Positions 10,208-26,598 of a stretch of DNA of 64,000 nt are shown piece by piece (position 1 is the stretch's first letter; each line of letters begins with the position of its first letter). The stretch is taken from NCBI GenBank assembly GCA_001534745.1, contig CP013997.1:4340001-4404000 (forward strand). Direction: 5' to 3'. The stretch is from Pseudomonas monteilii. GTDB taxonomy: Bacteria; Pseudomonadota; Gammaproteobacteria; Pseudomonadales; Pseudomonadaceae. The position numbers were made by a program, and so were the translations under genes. A model generated the notes under the pieces. The model saw nothing but the letters and a program-made list of their open reading frames with translations. It searched no databases and was not told the origin of the DNA.

Positions 10208-13200
10208 ATGTCCCTGCGCGCAGTTCTCCGCGCAGCCCTTCTGGGGCTGTGCGTTTCCCTTCCGGTCGTCGGCCTGGCTGCCGAGGCACTCACGCCCCAA
10301 GGCGTCCAGGGCAGCCTGGACAAGATCGCCGAGCGCAAGCTGCCCGAGGCCGACCAGAAGGCCTTGCAGCAGGTGCTCGAGCAGACCTTGACGCTGCTGG
10401 CCAACCAGCAGGACAGCGAGGACAAGCTTGCCGCGCTCAAGCAGCAGCTCGACCAGGCCCCCGGCGAGATCCGTGACAGCCAGCAGGCGCTGATCAAGCT
10501 CAAGCAGAGCCCGAACGTGGCGGTGGCCGAGCGCTACGCCAACGCCAGCGTGCCCCAGCTCGAACAGATGCTGGCCGAGCGCAGCACCCAGCAGGGCGAC
10601 CTGCAGAAAGCGCTGTCCGAAGCCAACAGCCTGATCATCAATTCGCAGACCCGCCCGGAGCGCGCCCAGGCCGAGATCAGCAGCAACCAGACCCGCGCCC
10701 AGCAGATCAACAGCAGCCTCAAGTCCGGCAAGGACAACGGCAAGTCGCTCAACGCCGATCAGCGCAACCAGCTCAATGCCGAACTCGCCTCACTCAATGC
10801 CCTGACCCTGCTGCGCCGTCAGGAACTGGCGGGCAACAGCCTGCTGCAGGACCTGGGCAATGCCCGGCACGACCTGTTGATCGAGCGTGCCACGCGCCTG
10901 GAGCAGGAAATCCAGGACTTGCAGTCGCTGATCAACGCCAAGCGCCTGGCGCAGTCGCAGCAGACCGTCACCCAGCAGTCGATCGAAGCGCAGAAGGCCG
11001 GCGGCAGCACCCTGCTGGCCACCGAGAGCGCCGCCAACCTGCGCCTGTCCGACTACCTGCTCAAGAGCACCGACCGCCTCAACGAGCTGACCCAGCAGAA
11101 CCTGCAGACCAAGCAGCAGCTGGATGTACTGACCCAGGCCGACCAGGCGCTCGACGAGCAGATCAACGTGCTCAAGGGCAGCCTGTTGCTGTCGAAGATC
11201 CTCTACAAGCAGAAGCAGGCGCTGCCGCACCTCAAGCTCGACCGTGACCTGGCTGACCAGATCGCCGACATCCGCCTGTACCAGTTCGAGGTCAACCAGC
11301 AGCGTGAACAGATGAGCACGCCCGGCAGCTACGTCGAGCGCCTGCTCGCCGGGCAACCGGAAGAAGAGGTCACGCCGGCCTTGCGCAAGGCGCTGCTGGA
11401 AGTGGCCATCACCCGCAGCGACCTGCTCGAACGCCTGAACCGCGAACTCAGCGCCCTGCTCAACGAGTCGATCACCCTGCAGCTGAACCAGAAGCAGTTG
11501 CTCAGCACGGCCCAGGGGCTGCGCACTACCCTCGACGAGCAGATGTTCTGGATCCCCAGCAACAAGCCGCTGGACTGGGAATGGCTGCGCTACGTGCCGG
11601 AACGCTTCGTCGACCAGATCGCCAGCCTGCCGTGGGCATCCGGGTTCAAGGAGCTGTCGGATGGGCTGACCCAACGGCCCCTGCTGTTCCTGCCCCTGCT
11701 GGTGCTGATCGCCGCCCTGCTGTGGCGGCGTACCTACCTGTACGAACGCCTGAACGCGGTGCATCAGGACATCGGCCACTTCAAGCGCGACAGCCAGTGG
11801 CACACGCCCCAGGCGATCCTGATCAACATCCTGCTGGCATTGCCGGTCGCATTGGGCCTGGCCCTGTGCGGGTATGCCCTGCAGATCGATGCGCGCGGAC
11901 AGAACGCCAACCTGGGGGCGGCGCTCTGGCAACTGGCCCAGGCCTGGCTGGTGTTCTACACCGCCTACCGCATCCTCTCCCCAGGCGGTGTGGCCGAGGT
12001 GCATTTCCGCTGGTACAAGCCCCAGGTCGAGTTCCTGCGCGGCTGGGTACGCCGGCTGGGCACGGTGGTGCTGGCCCTGGTCGGTGTCGTGGCGGTGGCC
12101 GAACACCAACCGTCTGCGCTGGCCGAGGACGTGCTCGGCATCGGCGTGGTGCTGGCCTGCTACGCGCTGATGGCCTGGCTGCTCAGCCGCCTGTTGCTCA
12201 GCAGCCCGGCGCACCGCGATGCCTCGTTGTTCCGCAAGACCGTGGGCGTCGCCTTCACGGCGCTGCCGATCGCGTTGTTCGTGGCCGTGTGCTTCGGCTA
12301 TTACTACACCGCCCTCAAGCTGACCGACCGACTCATCTACACCCTCTACCTGCTGCTGTTCTGGCTGGTCATCGAAGCCGCCTTCGTGCGCGGCCTGGGC
12401 GTGGCGGCGCGGCGCCTGGCCTACCAGCGTGCCCTGAGCAAGCGCCAGGCGGCCAAAGACAGCCAGGAAGGCGAGGTCATCAGCGAAGAGCCCAAGCTGG
12501 ACATCGAGCAGGTCAACCAGCAATCGCTGCGCCTGATCCGTTTGGCCCTGCTGGGCGGCTTCATCGGCGGGCTGTACTGGGTCTGGTCGGACCTGATCAC
12601 GGTGTTCTCGTACCTCAACAACATCACGCTCTACGAATACACCAGCGGCACCGGCGCGACCGCCAGCATGGTACCGATCAGCCTGGGCGACCTGCTCAGC
12701 GCCATGGTGATCGTGGGCATCACCTTCGCCCTGGCCGGCAACCTGCCCGGCCTGCTCGAAGTCCTGGTGCTGTCGCGGCTCAACCTGGCCCAGGGCAGCG
12801 CCTACGCCACCACCACCCTGCTGTCCTACGCCATCGCCGGCATCGGCTTCGTCAGCACCCTGTCGACCCTCGGCCTGAGCTGGGACAAGCTGCAGTGGCT
12901 GGTCGCGGCCCTGTCCCTGGGCCTGGGCTTCGGCATGCAGGAGATCTTCGCCAACTTCATTTCCGGGATCATGATCCTGTTCGAACGCCCGGCGCGGATC
13001 GGTGACACCATCACCATCGGCAACCTGTCGGGCACGGTGAGCAAGATCCGCATCCGTGCCACCACCATCACTGACTTCGACCGCAAGGACATCATCGTCC
13101 CGAACAAGACTTTCATCACCGGGCAGTTGATCAACTGGTCGCTGACCGACACCATCACCCGCGTCACGCTCAAGCTGGGCATCGACTACGGCTCGGATCT

Positions 13201-13522
13201 GGAACTGGTACGCGACCTGCTGCTCAAGGGCGCCCACGAGAACCCGCGCGTGCTCAAGGACCCCGAGCCGCTGGTGTACTTCCTCAATTTCGGCGAGAAC
13301 GCCCTGGAGCATGAGCTGCGCATGCACGTGCGCGACCTGGGCGACCGCAACCCGACGCTCGACGAAATCAACCGATACATCGACCGTGAATTCCGCGCCC
13401 ATGGCATCAAGATCTCGGTGCGCCAGGTGGAGGTGTTCCTGATGGACACCCAAGGCACCCGGCAGCAACTGATCGCACGGGGTGGCGACGTCGGTCAGAT
13501 CGATGGCACTGGATCGATCTGA
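10208..13522 (+). CDS. mscK: MscK/KefA-type mechanosensitive channel
   Basis: This is a large inner-membrane mechanosensitive channel that releases solutes on hypo-osmotic shock. The protein has 1104 residues, close to E. coli MscK. A signal peptide (1-24, ending GLAAEA) is followed by a long Gln/Leu-rich periplasmic region with coiled-coil character (25-470). A multi-helix membrane domain (about 490-900) comes next, then the MscS core (about 900-1090) with the pore-helix segment LSLGLGFGMQEIFANFISG and the beta-domain segment RPARIGDTITIGNLSGTVSK. The ATG at 10208 is chosen because the signal peptide begins there; its ribosome site is weak. It follows nhaP2 by 35 nt, so co-transcription is likely and links two ion/osmotic functions. 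Confidence 0.92.
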   Translation: MSLRAVLRAALLGLCVSLPVVGLAAEALTPQGVQGSLDKIAERKLPEADQKALQQVLEQTLTLLANQQDSEDKLAALKQQLDQAPGEIRDSQQALIKLKQSPNVAVAERYANASVPQLEQMLAERSTQQGDLQKALSEANSLIINSQTRPERAQAEISSNQTRAQQINSSLKSGKDNGKSLNADQRNQLNAELASLNALTLLRRQELAGNSLLQDLGNARHDLLIERATRLEQEIQDLQSLINAKRLAQSQQTVTQQSIEAQKAGGSTLLATESAANLRLSDYLLKSTDRLNELTQQNLQTKQQLDVLTQADQALDEQINVLKGSLLLSKILYKQKQALPHLKLDRDLADQIADIRLYQFEVNQQREQMSTPGSYVERLLAGQPEEEVTPALRKALLEVAITRSDLLERLNRELSALLNESITLQLNQKQLLSTAQGLRTTLDEQMFWIPSNKPLDWEWLRYVPERFVDQIASLPWASGFKELSDGLTQRPLLFLPLLVLIAALLWRRTYLYERLNAVHQDIGHFKRDSQWHTPQAILINILLALPVALGLALCGYALQIDARGQNANLGAALWQLAQAWLVFYTAYRILSPGGVAEVHFRWYKPQVEFLRGWVRRLGTVVLALVGVVAVAEHQPSALAEDVLGIGVVLACYALMAWLLSRLLLSSPAHRDASLFRKTVGVAFTALPIALFVAVCFGYYYTALKLTDRLIYTLYLLLFWLVIEAAFVRGLGVAARRLAYQRALSKRQAAKDSQEGEVISEEPKLDIEQVNQQSLRLIRLALLGGFIGGLYWVWSDLITVFSYLNNITLYEYTSGTGATASMVPISLGDLLSAMVIVGITFALAGNLPGLLEVLVLSRLNLAQGSAYATTTLLSYAIAGIGFVSTLSTLGLSWDKLQWLVAALSLGLGFGMQEIFANFISGIMILFERPARIGDTITIGNLSGTVSKIRIRATTITDFDRKDIIVPNKTFITGQLINWSLTDTITRVTLKLGIDYGSDLELVRDLLLKGAHENPRVLKDPEPLVYFLNFGENALEHELRMHVRDLGDRNPTLDEINRYIDREFRAHGIKISVRQVEVFLMDTQGTRQQLIARGGDVGQIDGTGSI

Positions 13523-13542
13523 ACCCGGTCCACTGACCATGA

Positions 13543-15102
<1,560 letters not shown>

Positions 15103-15126
15103 TGTTCCGTGCAATGCCCTCAAGGG

Positions 15127-15483
15127 TCATGCACTGGCCAGTAAAGACTCGTACGGTATTCGCAAGCCGTCGTGCAGACGTTTGATCATGGACAGGCTAA
15201 GGCCGCGTTTCCCGTTCAGCACTTCAGAAACGCGGCCGCTAGGCCCGATGTATTTCTCTAAATCACGTGCGCTTAGACCCTGTTGCTCCATGCAAAACTT
15301 GATCGCAGCTACCGGGGTAGCAGGATGGATCGGATAGTGTTGGTTCTCATACACTTCGATCAAGGTTACCAAAATCTCCATTTCATCGGCCTCTGGCGTA
15401 CCTGGCTCAGCCTGGAAAATCGCTTCGAGCCGCTGAAAGGCTACGTGCAGGTCATCATCTGTACGGATCGGCTTAATATTCAT
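15127..15483 (-). CDS. higA: HigA-type antitoxin (XRE-family HTH)
   Basis: The 118-residue protein has an acidic N-terminal half and a C-terminal Cro/C1-type helix-turn-helix (about residues 65-115: FCMEQQGLSARDLEKYIG, then GRVSEVLNGKRGLSL). HigA neutralises HigB and represses the operon. It overlaps the 3' end of higB by 11 nt, the toxin-first order characteristic of higBA. The module is AT-richer than its neighbours, suggesting horizontal acquisition. It is convergent with selO, whose stop lies 24 nt away. Confidence 0.9.
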   Translation of the reverse strand: MNIKPIRTDDDLHVAFQRLEAIFQAEPGTPEADEMEILVTLIEVYENQHYPIHPATPVAAIKFCMEQQGLSARDLEKYIGPSGRVSEVLNGKRGLSLSMIKRLHDGLRIPYESLLASA

Positions 15484-15781
15484 TGATCGTCTCCACGTCT
15501 ATCTCGTCATAGCGCTTGTGCGTACCGATGAACTTTACCCAAGCGATACCGGCCCGATACTGCATTTCAACTACAAGCCGGTACTTGTTACCTGCAACAT
15601 TGAACACAACGCGATTTTTCGCACAGATGCTTGCACTGCCTATCTGATTCTTGACGTCTTGTGGACTACGCCACGAGGCCTTAAGCGCGATGTCATGCCA
15701 ACTTTCCAGTGCTGCCTTAGCATCCTCATGTCCCGGCAGTTCCCAAAATTTAACTAGCGTGCTTTTGGCTATGACGCGCAT
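15473..15781 (-). CDS. higB: HigB-type mRNA interferase toxin
   Basis: This 102-residue protein matches the HigB_toxin (RelE-like) family, ribosome-dependent mRNA endonucleases. The central block GSASICAKNRVVFNVAGNKY and the C-terminal block AWVKFIGTHKRYDEID are family hallmarks; the His/Lys/Arg/Tyr cluster in the latter contributes to catalysis in relatives. The ATG lies 6 nt downstream of the LysR stop and about 9 nt after a perfect inverted repeat. No truncation is evident, so the toxin is probably intact. Confidence 0.9.
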   Translation of the reverse strand: MRVIAKSTLVKFWELPGHEDAKAALESWHDIALKASWRSPQDVKNQIGSASICAKNRVVFNVAGNKYRLVVEMQYRAGIAWVKFIGTHKRYDEIDVETINEY

Positions 15782-15787
15782 CCGAGC

Positions 15788-16789
15788 TCAATCTCCCGTT
15801 TTGGGAGATGATAATGCTGTACGTTGCTTCTCGCAAGCAGGACGATGAGGCGTTAGCCGTGCCGGGACCCTCTCTTTACTCGATGAATCGGTTACCCCTT
15901 TCGAATCCTTTCCTCCTGCAAGCAGTTCCACGAACGCATTGGCCATGGCAGACAAGGCGCCCTGCCGACGTACCAGCCAGACGGCACTCATGGCGCCTTC
16001 ATCGGTCAGCGTCCGGTACACCACACCCTCGATGCGCATGCGCTGGTAGGACGCGGGCAGCACCGATACGCCCAAGCCTGCGGCTACCAGCCCGATGATC
16101 GTCATCACCTCCCCGGCTTCCTGGGCAATGCGCGGCGTGAATCCGGCCTGGCGGGCCAGACTCAGCAACTGGGCGTACAGCCCGCTGCCATAACTGCGCG
16201 GGAAGAACACAAAGGGCTCCTCGGCCAGCGCCGTCATCGAGAGTCCTTCCTCGCTCGCCGCCAGGGGATGCGCCGCATTGAGCACGGCGATCAAGGGTTC
16301 ATTGAACAGCGGCGTGACGATCAATCCTTCCGGCAATGGCATCGGCCGCATCAACCCGATATCGAGCGTGGCGTCGAACACCCCGTCCGCCACTTCGCGG
16401 CTGCTCATTTCCTTGAGGTCCAGATGCACGGCCGGAAAGCGTTGTCGGAACGTACGTAGGGCCTTGGGAATACGGGACGTGAAGGGCGCCGAGGAGGTAA
16501 AGCCGATTTTTAACTCACCCAGTTCGCCTTGCTGGGCTCGACGCGCGACATCGGCCGCCCGTTCGACTTGCGCCAGCACCTGCCGTGCTTCTTCCAGGAA
16601 CAGCCGCCCGGCCTCGCTCAACTCGACCCGTCTGTTGTTGCGATCGAACAAGCGGGCACCGACCTCCTGTTCCAGGGCCTGAATCTGCTGGCTCAGCGGT
16701 GGCTGGGAAATGCCCAGTTGCTGCGCGGCGCGACCGAAATGCAGTTCCTCGGCGACGGCGATGAAATACCGCAGATGACGCAGTTCCAT
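15788..16789 (-). CDS. LysR-family transcriptional regulator with an extended C-terminus
   Basis: A 333-residue LysR regulator. It has an N-terminal winged HTH (residues 1-60; FGRAAQQLGISQPPLSQQI) and a periplasmic-binding-like effector domain (about 90-295) of the BenM/CatM-like branch (IGFTSSAPFTSRIPKALR). It is divergent from an MFS transporter gene, so control of that transporter by a small-molecule ligand is likely; the ligand is not known. Typical relatives are about 300 residues. The last ~35 residues are Ser/Arg/Lys-rich, look unrelated to the family and overlap the higBA promoter, suggesting the native 3' end was replaced. Confidence 0.88.
   Translation of the reverse strand: MELRHLRYFIAVAEELHFGRAAQQLGISQPPLSQQIQALEQEVGARLFDRNNRRVELSEAGRLFLEEARQVLAQVERAADVARRAQQGELGELKIGFTSSAPFTSRIPKALRTFRQRFPAVHLDLKEMSSREVADGVFDATLDIGLMRPMPLPEGLIVTPLFNEPLIAVLNAAHPLAASEEGLSMTALAEEPFVFFPRSYGSGLYAQLLSLARQAGFTPRIAQEAGEVMTIIGLVAAGLGVSVLPASYQRMRIEGVVYRTLTDEGAMSAVWLVRRQGALSAMANAFVELLAGGKDSKGVTDSSSKERVPARLTPHRPACEKQRTALSSPKTGD
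15791..15809 (-). promoter_or_regulatory. Candidate HigA operator
   Basis: ATCTCCC and GGGAGAT form a perfect 7-bp inverted repeat with a 5-nt spacer, ending 9 nt before the higB ATG and overlapping the proposed -10 and transcription start. Autorepression by HigA at this site is inferred. Confidence 0.6.
15808..15836 (-). promoter_or_regulatory. Candidate higBA promoter
   Basis: On the minus strand TTGCGA (15831-15836) and TATCAT (15808-15813) are separated by exactly 17 nt. Transcription would start within the operator palindrome, about 15-20 nt before higB. The promoter lies inside the 3' coding end of the LysR gene. Confidence 0.6.
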
Positions 16790-16907
16790 GCTGACCTCAA
16801 TGAGTCGTCAAAGCTATCAAATAGGTCGAACAATATATTGGATCTAATCATTAGCCAGCTATATGATTTTTCCTGTCGCTCATTGGCTCATGCCCGAGGT
16901 GTTCGTC

Positions 16908-18161
16908 GTGAAAGCCGCTGCCGTTCCTTTGCCTGCCCACGCCGCTCTGTCCACGGCCGGAGTGCGCCCCGAGGTGTGGATCGAGAAAGGCACACCGGCC
17001 TTCATGCGCACGGTGCTGGCCCTGTTCAGTGGTGGGTTCGCCACGTTCGCCCTGCTGTACTGCGTGCAGCCGATGATGCCGCTGCTGTCGCAGGAGTTCT
17101 CGATCAACGCGGCGCAGAGCAGCCTGGTGCTGTCGGTCTCCACGGCGATGCTGGCAATCGGTCTCTTGGTGACCGGGCCGATTTCCGATCGCATCGGGCG
17201 CAAGCCGGTGATGCTCTTCGCCCTGGTGTGCGCCGCCGTGGCGACGGTGGCCAGTGCGCTGATGCCGACCTGGGAGAGCGTGCTGGTGACGCGCGCGCTG
17301 GTCGGCCTGTCGCTGAGCGGGCTGGCGGCCGTGGCCATGACCTACCTCAGCGAAGAGATTCATCCGAGCCATATCGGCCTGGCCATGGGGCTGTACATCG
17401 GCGGCAATGCCATCGGCGGCATGAGCGGGCGCCTGATCGCGGGCGTGCTGATCGACTTCGTCAGCTGGCACATCGCGATGTTGATCATCGGCGGGCTGGG
17501 CCTGATCGCGGCGGCGGTGTTCTGGAAGGTGCTGCCCGAGTCGCGCAACTTCCGCCCCCAGCCGCTACGGCCTCGAAGCCTGCTCGAAGGGTTCACGATG
17601 CACTTCAAGGACGCCGGGCTGCCCTGGCTGTTCCTCGAGGCCTTCCTGCTGATGGGTGCGTTCGTCACCCTGTTCAACTACATCGGCTACCGACTGCTGG
17701 CCGGGCCCTACCATTTGAACCAGGCGTGGGTCGGGCTGCTGTCGGTGGTGTACCTGTCGGGCATCTACAGCTCGGCGCAGGTGGGCGCCCTGGCCGACCG
17801 GCTGGGTCGGCGCAAGGTGTTCTGGGCCAGCATCCTGGTGATGGGCGGGGGCATGCTGACCACTCTGGCCAGCCCGCTGCCGCTGATCATCGTCGGCATG
17901 CTGGTGTTCACCTTCGGCTTCTTCGGCGCGCATTCGGTCGCCAGCAGCTGGATCGGTCGTCGTGCGCTGAAGGCCAAGGGGCAGGCGTCTTCCCTGTATT
18001 TGTTCAGCTACTACGCCGGTTCGAGCGTGGCGGGTACGGCAGGCGGGATGTTCTGGCACTGGGGCGGCTGGAGTGGGGTTGGGCTGTTCATCGGCGCATT
18101 GCTGAGCGTGGCCTTGCTGGTGGCGCTGCACCTGAGCCGGTTGGCGCCGAAGACGGCTTGA
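16908..18161 (+). CDS. MFS transporter (YnfM-like)
   Basis: A major facilitator superfamily permease of about 417 residues with 12 hydrophobic segments. The loop 2-3 motif is visible as GPISDRIGRKPVML near residue 95 and a second copy as GALADRLGRRKVFW near residue 295. The GTG at 16908 is preferred because GAGGTG lies 6 nt upstream; ATGs at 16863 and 16890 have no ribosome site. It is divergent from the LysR regulator. The fold suggests export or uptake of a small organic compound; the substrate is not identifiable. Confidence 0.85.
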   Translation: MKAAAVPLPAHAALSTAGVRPEVWIEKGTPAFMRTVLALFSGGFATFALLYCVQPMMPLLSQEFSINAAQSSLVLSVSTAMLAIGLLVTGPISDRIGRKPVMLFALVCAAVATVASALMPTWESVLVTRALVGLSLSGLAAVAMTYLSEEIHPSHIGLAMGLYIGGNAIGGMSGRLIAGVLIDFVSWHIAMLIIGGLGLIAAAVFWKVLPESRNFRPQPLRPRSLLEGFTMHFKDAGLPWLFLEAFLLMGAFVTLFNYIGYRLLAGPYHLNQAWVGLLSVVYLSGIYSSAQVGALADRLGRRKVFWASILVMGGGMLTTLASPLPLIIVGMLVFTFGFFGAHSVASSWIGRRALKAKGQASSLYLFSYYAGSSVAGTAGGMFWHWGGWSGVGLFIGALLSVALLVALHLSRLAPKTA

Positions 18162-18212
18162 GGTTGGTGGGGCGTTGGTCTGGTGAATAAGGCTGGACCG
18201 TAGAGGCTTCCT

Positions 18213-18416
18213 CGCTGGCAAGCCAGCTCCCACCCAGATCTTTGTAGCGTCGGTCTAGGCATGGCTGCGCAAGCAGTTTGTGGAGCTTGCCCGCAACGCA
18301 GGCGACGCCTGACAGGGCCCTATCGCTGGCAAGCCAGCTCCCACCCAGATCTTTGTAGCCGTCGGCCTAGGCATGGCTGCGCAAGCAGTTTGTGGGAGCG
18401 GGCTTGCCCGCGATGA
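18213..18416. repeat. Two REP-containing repeat units downstream of the MFS gene
   Basis: Two units of about 111 nt begin CGCTGGCAAGCCAGCTCCC at 18213 and 18324. They share CACCCAGATCTTTGTAGC, CATGGCTGCGCAAGCAG and, in the second, a complete GTGGGAGCGGGCTTGCCCGC palindrome. They are inverted relatives of the array at 48481-48822. No gene is seen in 18162-18506. Confidence 0.8.
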
Positions 18417-18506
18417 AGCCACCGCGTTCGAAGCAGGTCTTCGCAGGTTTTGAGGCCGGCGGGGCAAGGCACGATGGCGTCATCCTCCTTGCCGCACCAC
18501 GCCTGT

Positions 18507-18854
18507 TCAGTTGACGAGTTCGACCGTATCCACATCCACTTCACGATTGACCAGGTGCTTCTCTACCTCGCCGGTCAGCTTGACCTTGGTCTTGTCGTTG
18601 AACGGGGTCGCTGGCAGGTCTTCATCGTCGATCTCGACGGTGATGGTGCCGGTGTTGTCCTTGAACTCGTACTTGTCGTCGTTGTTGATCTTCTTGGTCA
18701 CGAAGCCTTGCAGCACGACGGGGGTATCGTCGGCGGCCTCTTTGGCGGCGGCCACGCTGGTGACAGGCTGAGCGCCCGGGCCGGTGTAGCCTGCAGCCAG
18801 GACGGCGGTGCTGAAGAGCGGGGCGAGCAGCAGGGTGAGGTAACGTGCTTTCAT
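18507..18854 (-). CDS. Periplasmic BOF (YgiW/YdeI, OB-fold) stress protein
   Basis: A 115-residue secreted protein with signal peptide 1-20 (cleavage after VLAA) and one bacterial OB-fold domain (about 25-113). The family block VLQGFVTKKINNDDKYEFKD is followed by TGTITVEIDDED and VKLTGEVEKHL. YgiW/YdeI relatives are periplasmic and induced by oxidative, acid or cationic-peptide stress. It is monocistronic, downstream of hemE on the same strand with a 110-nt gap. Confidence 0.9.
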   Translation of the reverse strand: MKARYLTLLLAPLFSTAVLAAGYTGPGAQPVTSVAAAKEAADDTPVVLQGFVTKKINNDDKYEFKDNTGTITVEIDDEDLPATPFNDKTKVKLTGEVEKHLVNREVDVDTVELVN

Positions 18855-18964
18855 GGTTCGAATCCTGTCTGGGTGGGAATGGGGCCAGCTTACCCAGACA
18901 GGCTGAAACCAAGCTTAATCCGCTCTGCCGCGGGTGCTACACCGACAGCGCATGCGAGACCGAC

Positions 18965-20029
18965 TCAGGCGTGGTAAGGCGCGGACAGTTCGTGCACCGC
19001 TTCGATGAACGCTCCGGCGTGTGCCGGATCGACTTCCGGCGTGATGCCATGCCCGAGGTTGAAGACATGGCCCGTGCCGCGACCGTAACTGGCCAGGATA
19101 CGGCCCACTTCCTGGCGAATGGCCTCGGGTTTGGCGTACAGCACGGTCGGGTCCATGTTGCCTTGCAGAGCGACCCGTTCGCCCACCCGGCGACGGGCTT
19201 CGCCGATGTCGCAGGTCCAGTCCAGACCCAGTGCATCGGCCCCGGCGTCGGCAATGCTCTCGAGCCACAGGCCGCCGTTCTTGGTGAACAGGATCACGGG
19301 CACCTTGCGGCCTTCACGCTCGCGGATCAGGCCGCTGACGATCTTGCGCATGTAGGCCAGAGAGAACTCCTGGTAGGCCGCCGACGACAGGTTGCCACCC
19401 CAGGTATCGAAGATCTGCACCGCCTGAGCGCCGGCCTCGATCTGCCCGTTGAGGTACTGGGTGACCGACTGGGCCAGCTTGTCCAGCAGCAGGTGCATGG
19501 CCTGTGGATCGTCGTACAGCATCGCCTTGGTCTTGCGGAAGTCTTTCGATGAGCCGCCTTCGACCATGTAGGTCGCCAGCGTCCAGGGGCTGCCGGAGAA
19601 GCCGATCAGCGGTACGCGACCGTTGAGCGCCTGGCGAATGGTGCTGACCGCGTCCATGACGTAGCCCAGATCCTTGTGGGCATCCGGCACCGGCAGGGCC
19701 TCGATGTCGGCACGGGTGTTGATGACCTTGCGAAAGCGCGGCCCTTCGCCGGTTTCGAAGTACAGGCCCTGCCCCATGGCATCGGGAATGGTGAGGATGT
19801 CGGAGAACAGGATCGCCGCATCCAGCGGGTAGCGGTCCAACGGCTGCAGGGTCACCTCGCAGGCGAACTGCGGGTTCTTGCACAGGCTCATGAAGTCACC
19901 GGCCTTGGCGCGACTGGCGCGGTACTCCGGCAGGTAGCGGCCGGCCTGGCGCATCATCCAGACAGGGGTCACGTCCACGGGTTGCTTGAGCAGCGCGCGC
20001 AGGAAACGGTCGTTCTTCAGGGCAGTCAT
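18965..20029 (-). CDS. hemE: Uroporphyrinogen decarboxylase HemE
   Basis: The cytoplasmic enzyme decarboxylates the four acetate side chains of uroporphyrinogen III to give coproporphyrinogen III in heme synthesis. The 354-residue protein contains the N-terminal signature [16 protein letters not shown] (about residues 20-36) and the second signature [17 protein letters not shown] near 140. The position downstream of gltBD is conserved in Pseudomonas. Confidence 0.97.
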   Translation of the reverse strand: MTALKNDRFLRALLKQPVDVTPVWMMRQAGRYLPEYRASRAKAGDFMSLCKNPQFACEVTLQPLDRYPLDAAILFSDILTIPDAMGQGLYFETGEGPRFRKVINTRADIEALPVPDAHKDLGYVMDAVSTIRQALNGRVPLIGFSGSPWTLATYMVEGGSSKDFRKTKAMLYDDPQAMHLLLDKLAQSVTQYLNGQIEAGAQAVQIFDTWGGNLSSAAYQEFSLAYMRKIVSGLIREREGRKVPVILFTKNGGLWLESIADAGADALGLDWTCDIGEARRRVGERVALQGNMDPTVLYAKPEAIRQEVGRILASYGRGTGHVFNLGHGITPEVDPAHAGAFIEAVHELSAPYHA

Positions 20030-20136
20030 GTCGGCATCCGGGAAAAGAGTGGAGGCATTTTCTCAGACACACGACAAAAAGGCACGGCGAACGCCGTGAA
20101 GACGGTTGGTTCAACGAATTGGAGGGGTGGTTGCGA

Positions 20137-20236
20137 GCCACAAGCTACAAGCTACATGCGGAGATCGCGGTGGGTGGGGGCGCATTCATGGCTGCCCCCA
20201 CACGTTCAGCTCGCAGCTTGCCACTTGCTGCTTGCC
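20137..20236. repeat. Heptad-hairpin composite repeat between gltD and hemE
   Basis: Three 7-nt units (GCCACAA, GCTACAA, GCTACAT) at 20137-20157 are followed by a hairpin with arms 20174-20181 (GTGGGGGC) and 20194-20201 (GCCCCCAC). Four oppositely oriented heptads (GCTCGCA, GCTTGCC, ACTTGCT, GCTTGCC) at 20209-20236 complete the element. It ends 2 nt from the gltD stop and may also act as its terminator. Confidence 0.65.
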
Positions 20237-20238
20237 TC

Positions 20239-21774
<1,536 letters not shown>

Positions 21775-21777
21775 GTG

Positions 21778-26223
<4,446 letters not shown>

Positions 26224-26598
26224 AGACACATTCTCACCAGGTTCGCCTCTCAACCAAGGCAAATCTCTTTTTTAAACAAACACTTACCATCCGCGCTGAT
26301 CATTTGCCAGCTTTTTGTGCGGGGGTAATGGATGGGCATTGTGGCACAGCGGCGATCGCGCTCACAAACGATAGTGACGATCCACTTACGCTTTATGTCG
26401 CATTTTTGAATGCTTGTCGCGATTTTTATGTGTTACCGCGTATGAAAGCAAGATCGCGGTGGATAACACGGGGCTGCATGCGGGGCTCGTGGCCAACAGC
26501 CTGGGACGGACACGCCTGCCGTGCGGGGCACGGCAGGCGCATTCGGGTCCGGGATCGCTCAACGATGGGACGGCTGGGGTGGCGCCGCCCGGAAGGTA
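26224..26598. other. gltB leader region, no gene identified
   Basis: This 375-nt region must hold the gltBD promoter and the 3' end of the damX-like transcript. It is AT-richer than its surroundings. I looked for a sigma-54 TGGCAC-N5-TTGC site and a clear sigma-70 pair and found neither convincingly. No plausible coding frame is seen. Confidence 0.5.

Noticed and set aside
10790..13540. A 916-codon frame antisense to mscK
   Set aside because: Same GC-bias artefact opposite a complete gene with recognised domains.
15840..15860. Integron attC-like core (GCGTTAGCC) near higBA
   Set aside because: GTTAGCC does not fit the GTTRRRY core, and no matching partner core or hairpin is seen at the selO side. 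A cassette origin is not supported.
26224..26598. Sigma-54 promoter for gltBD
   Set aside because: A TGGCAC occurs near 26340, but the required TTGC at the -12 position is absent on either strand.
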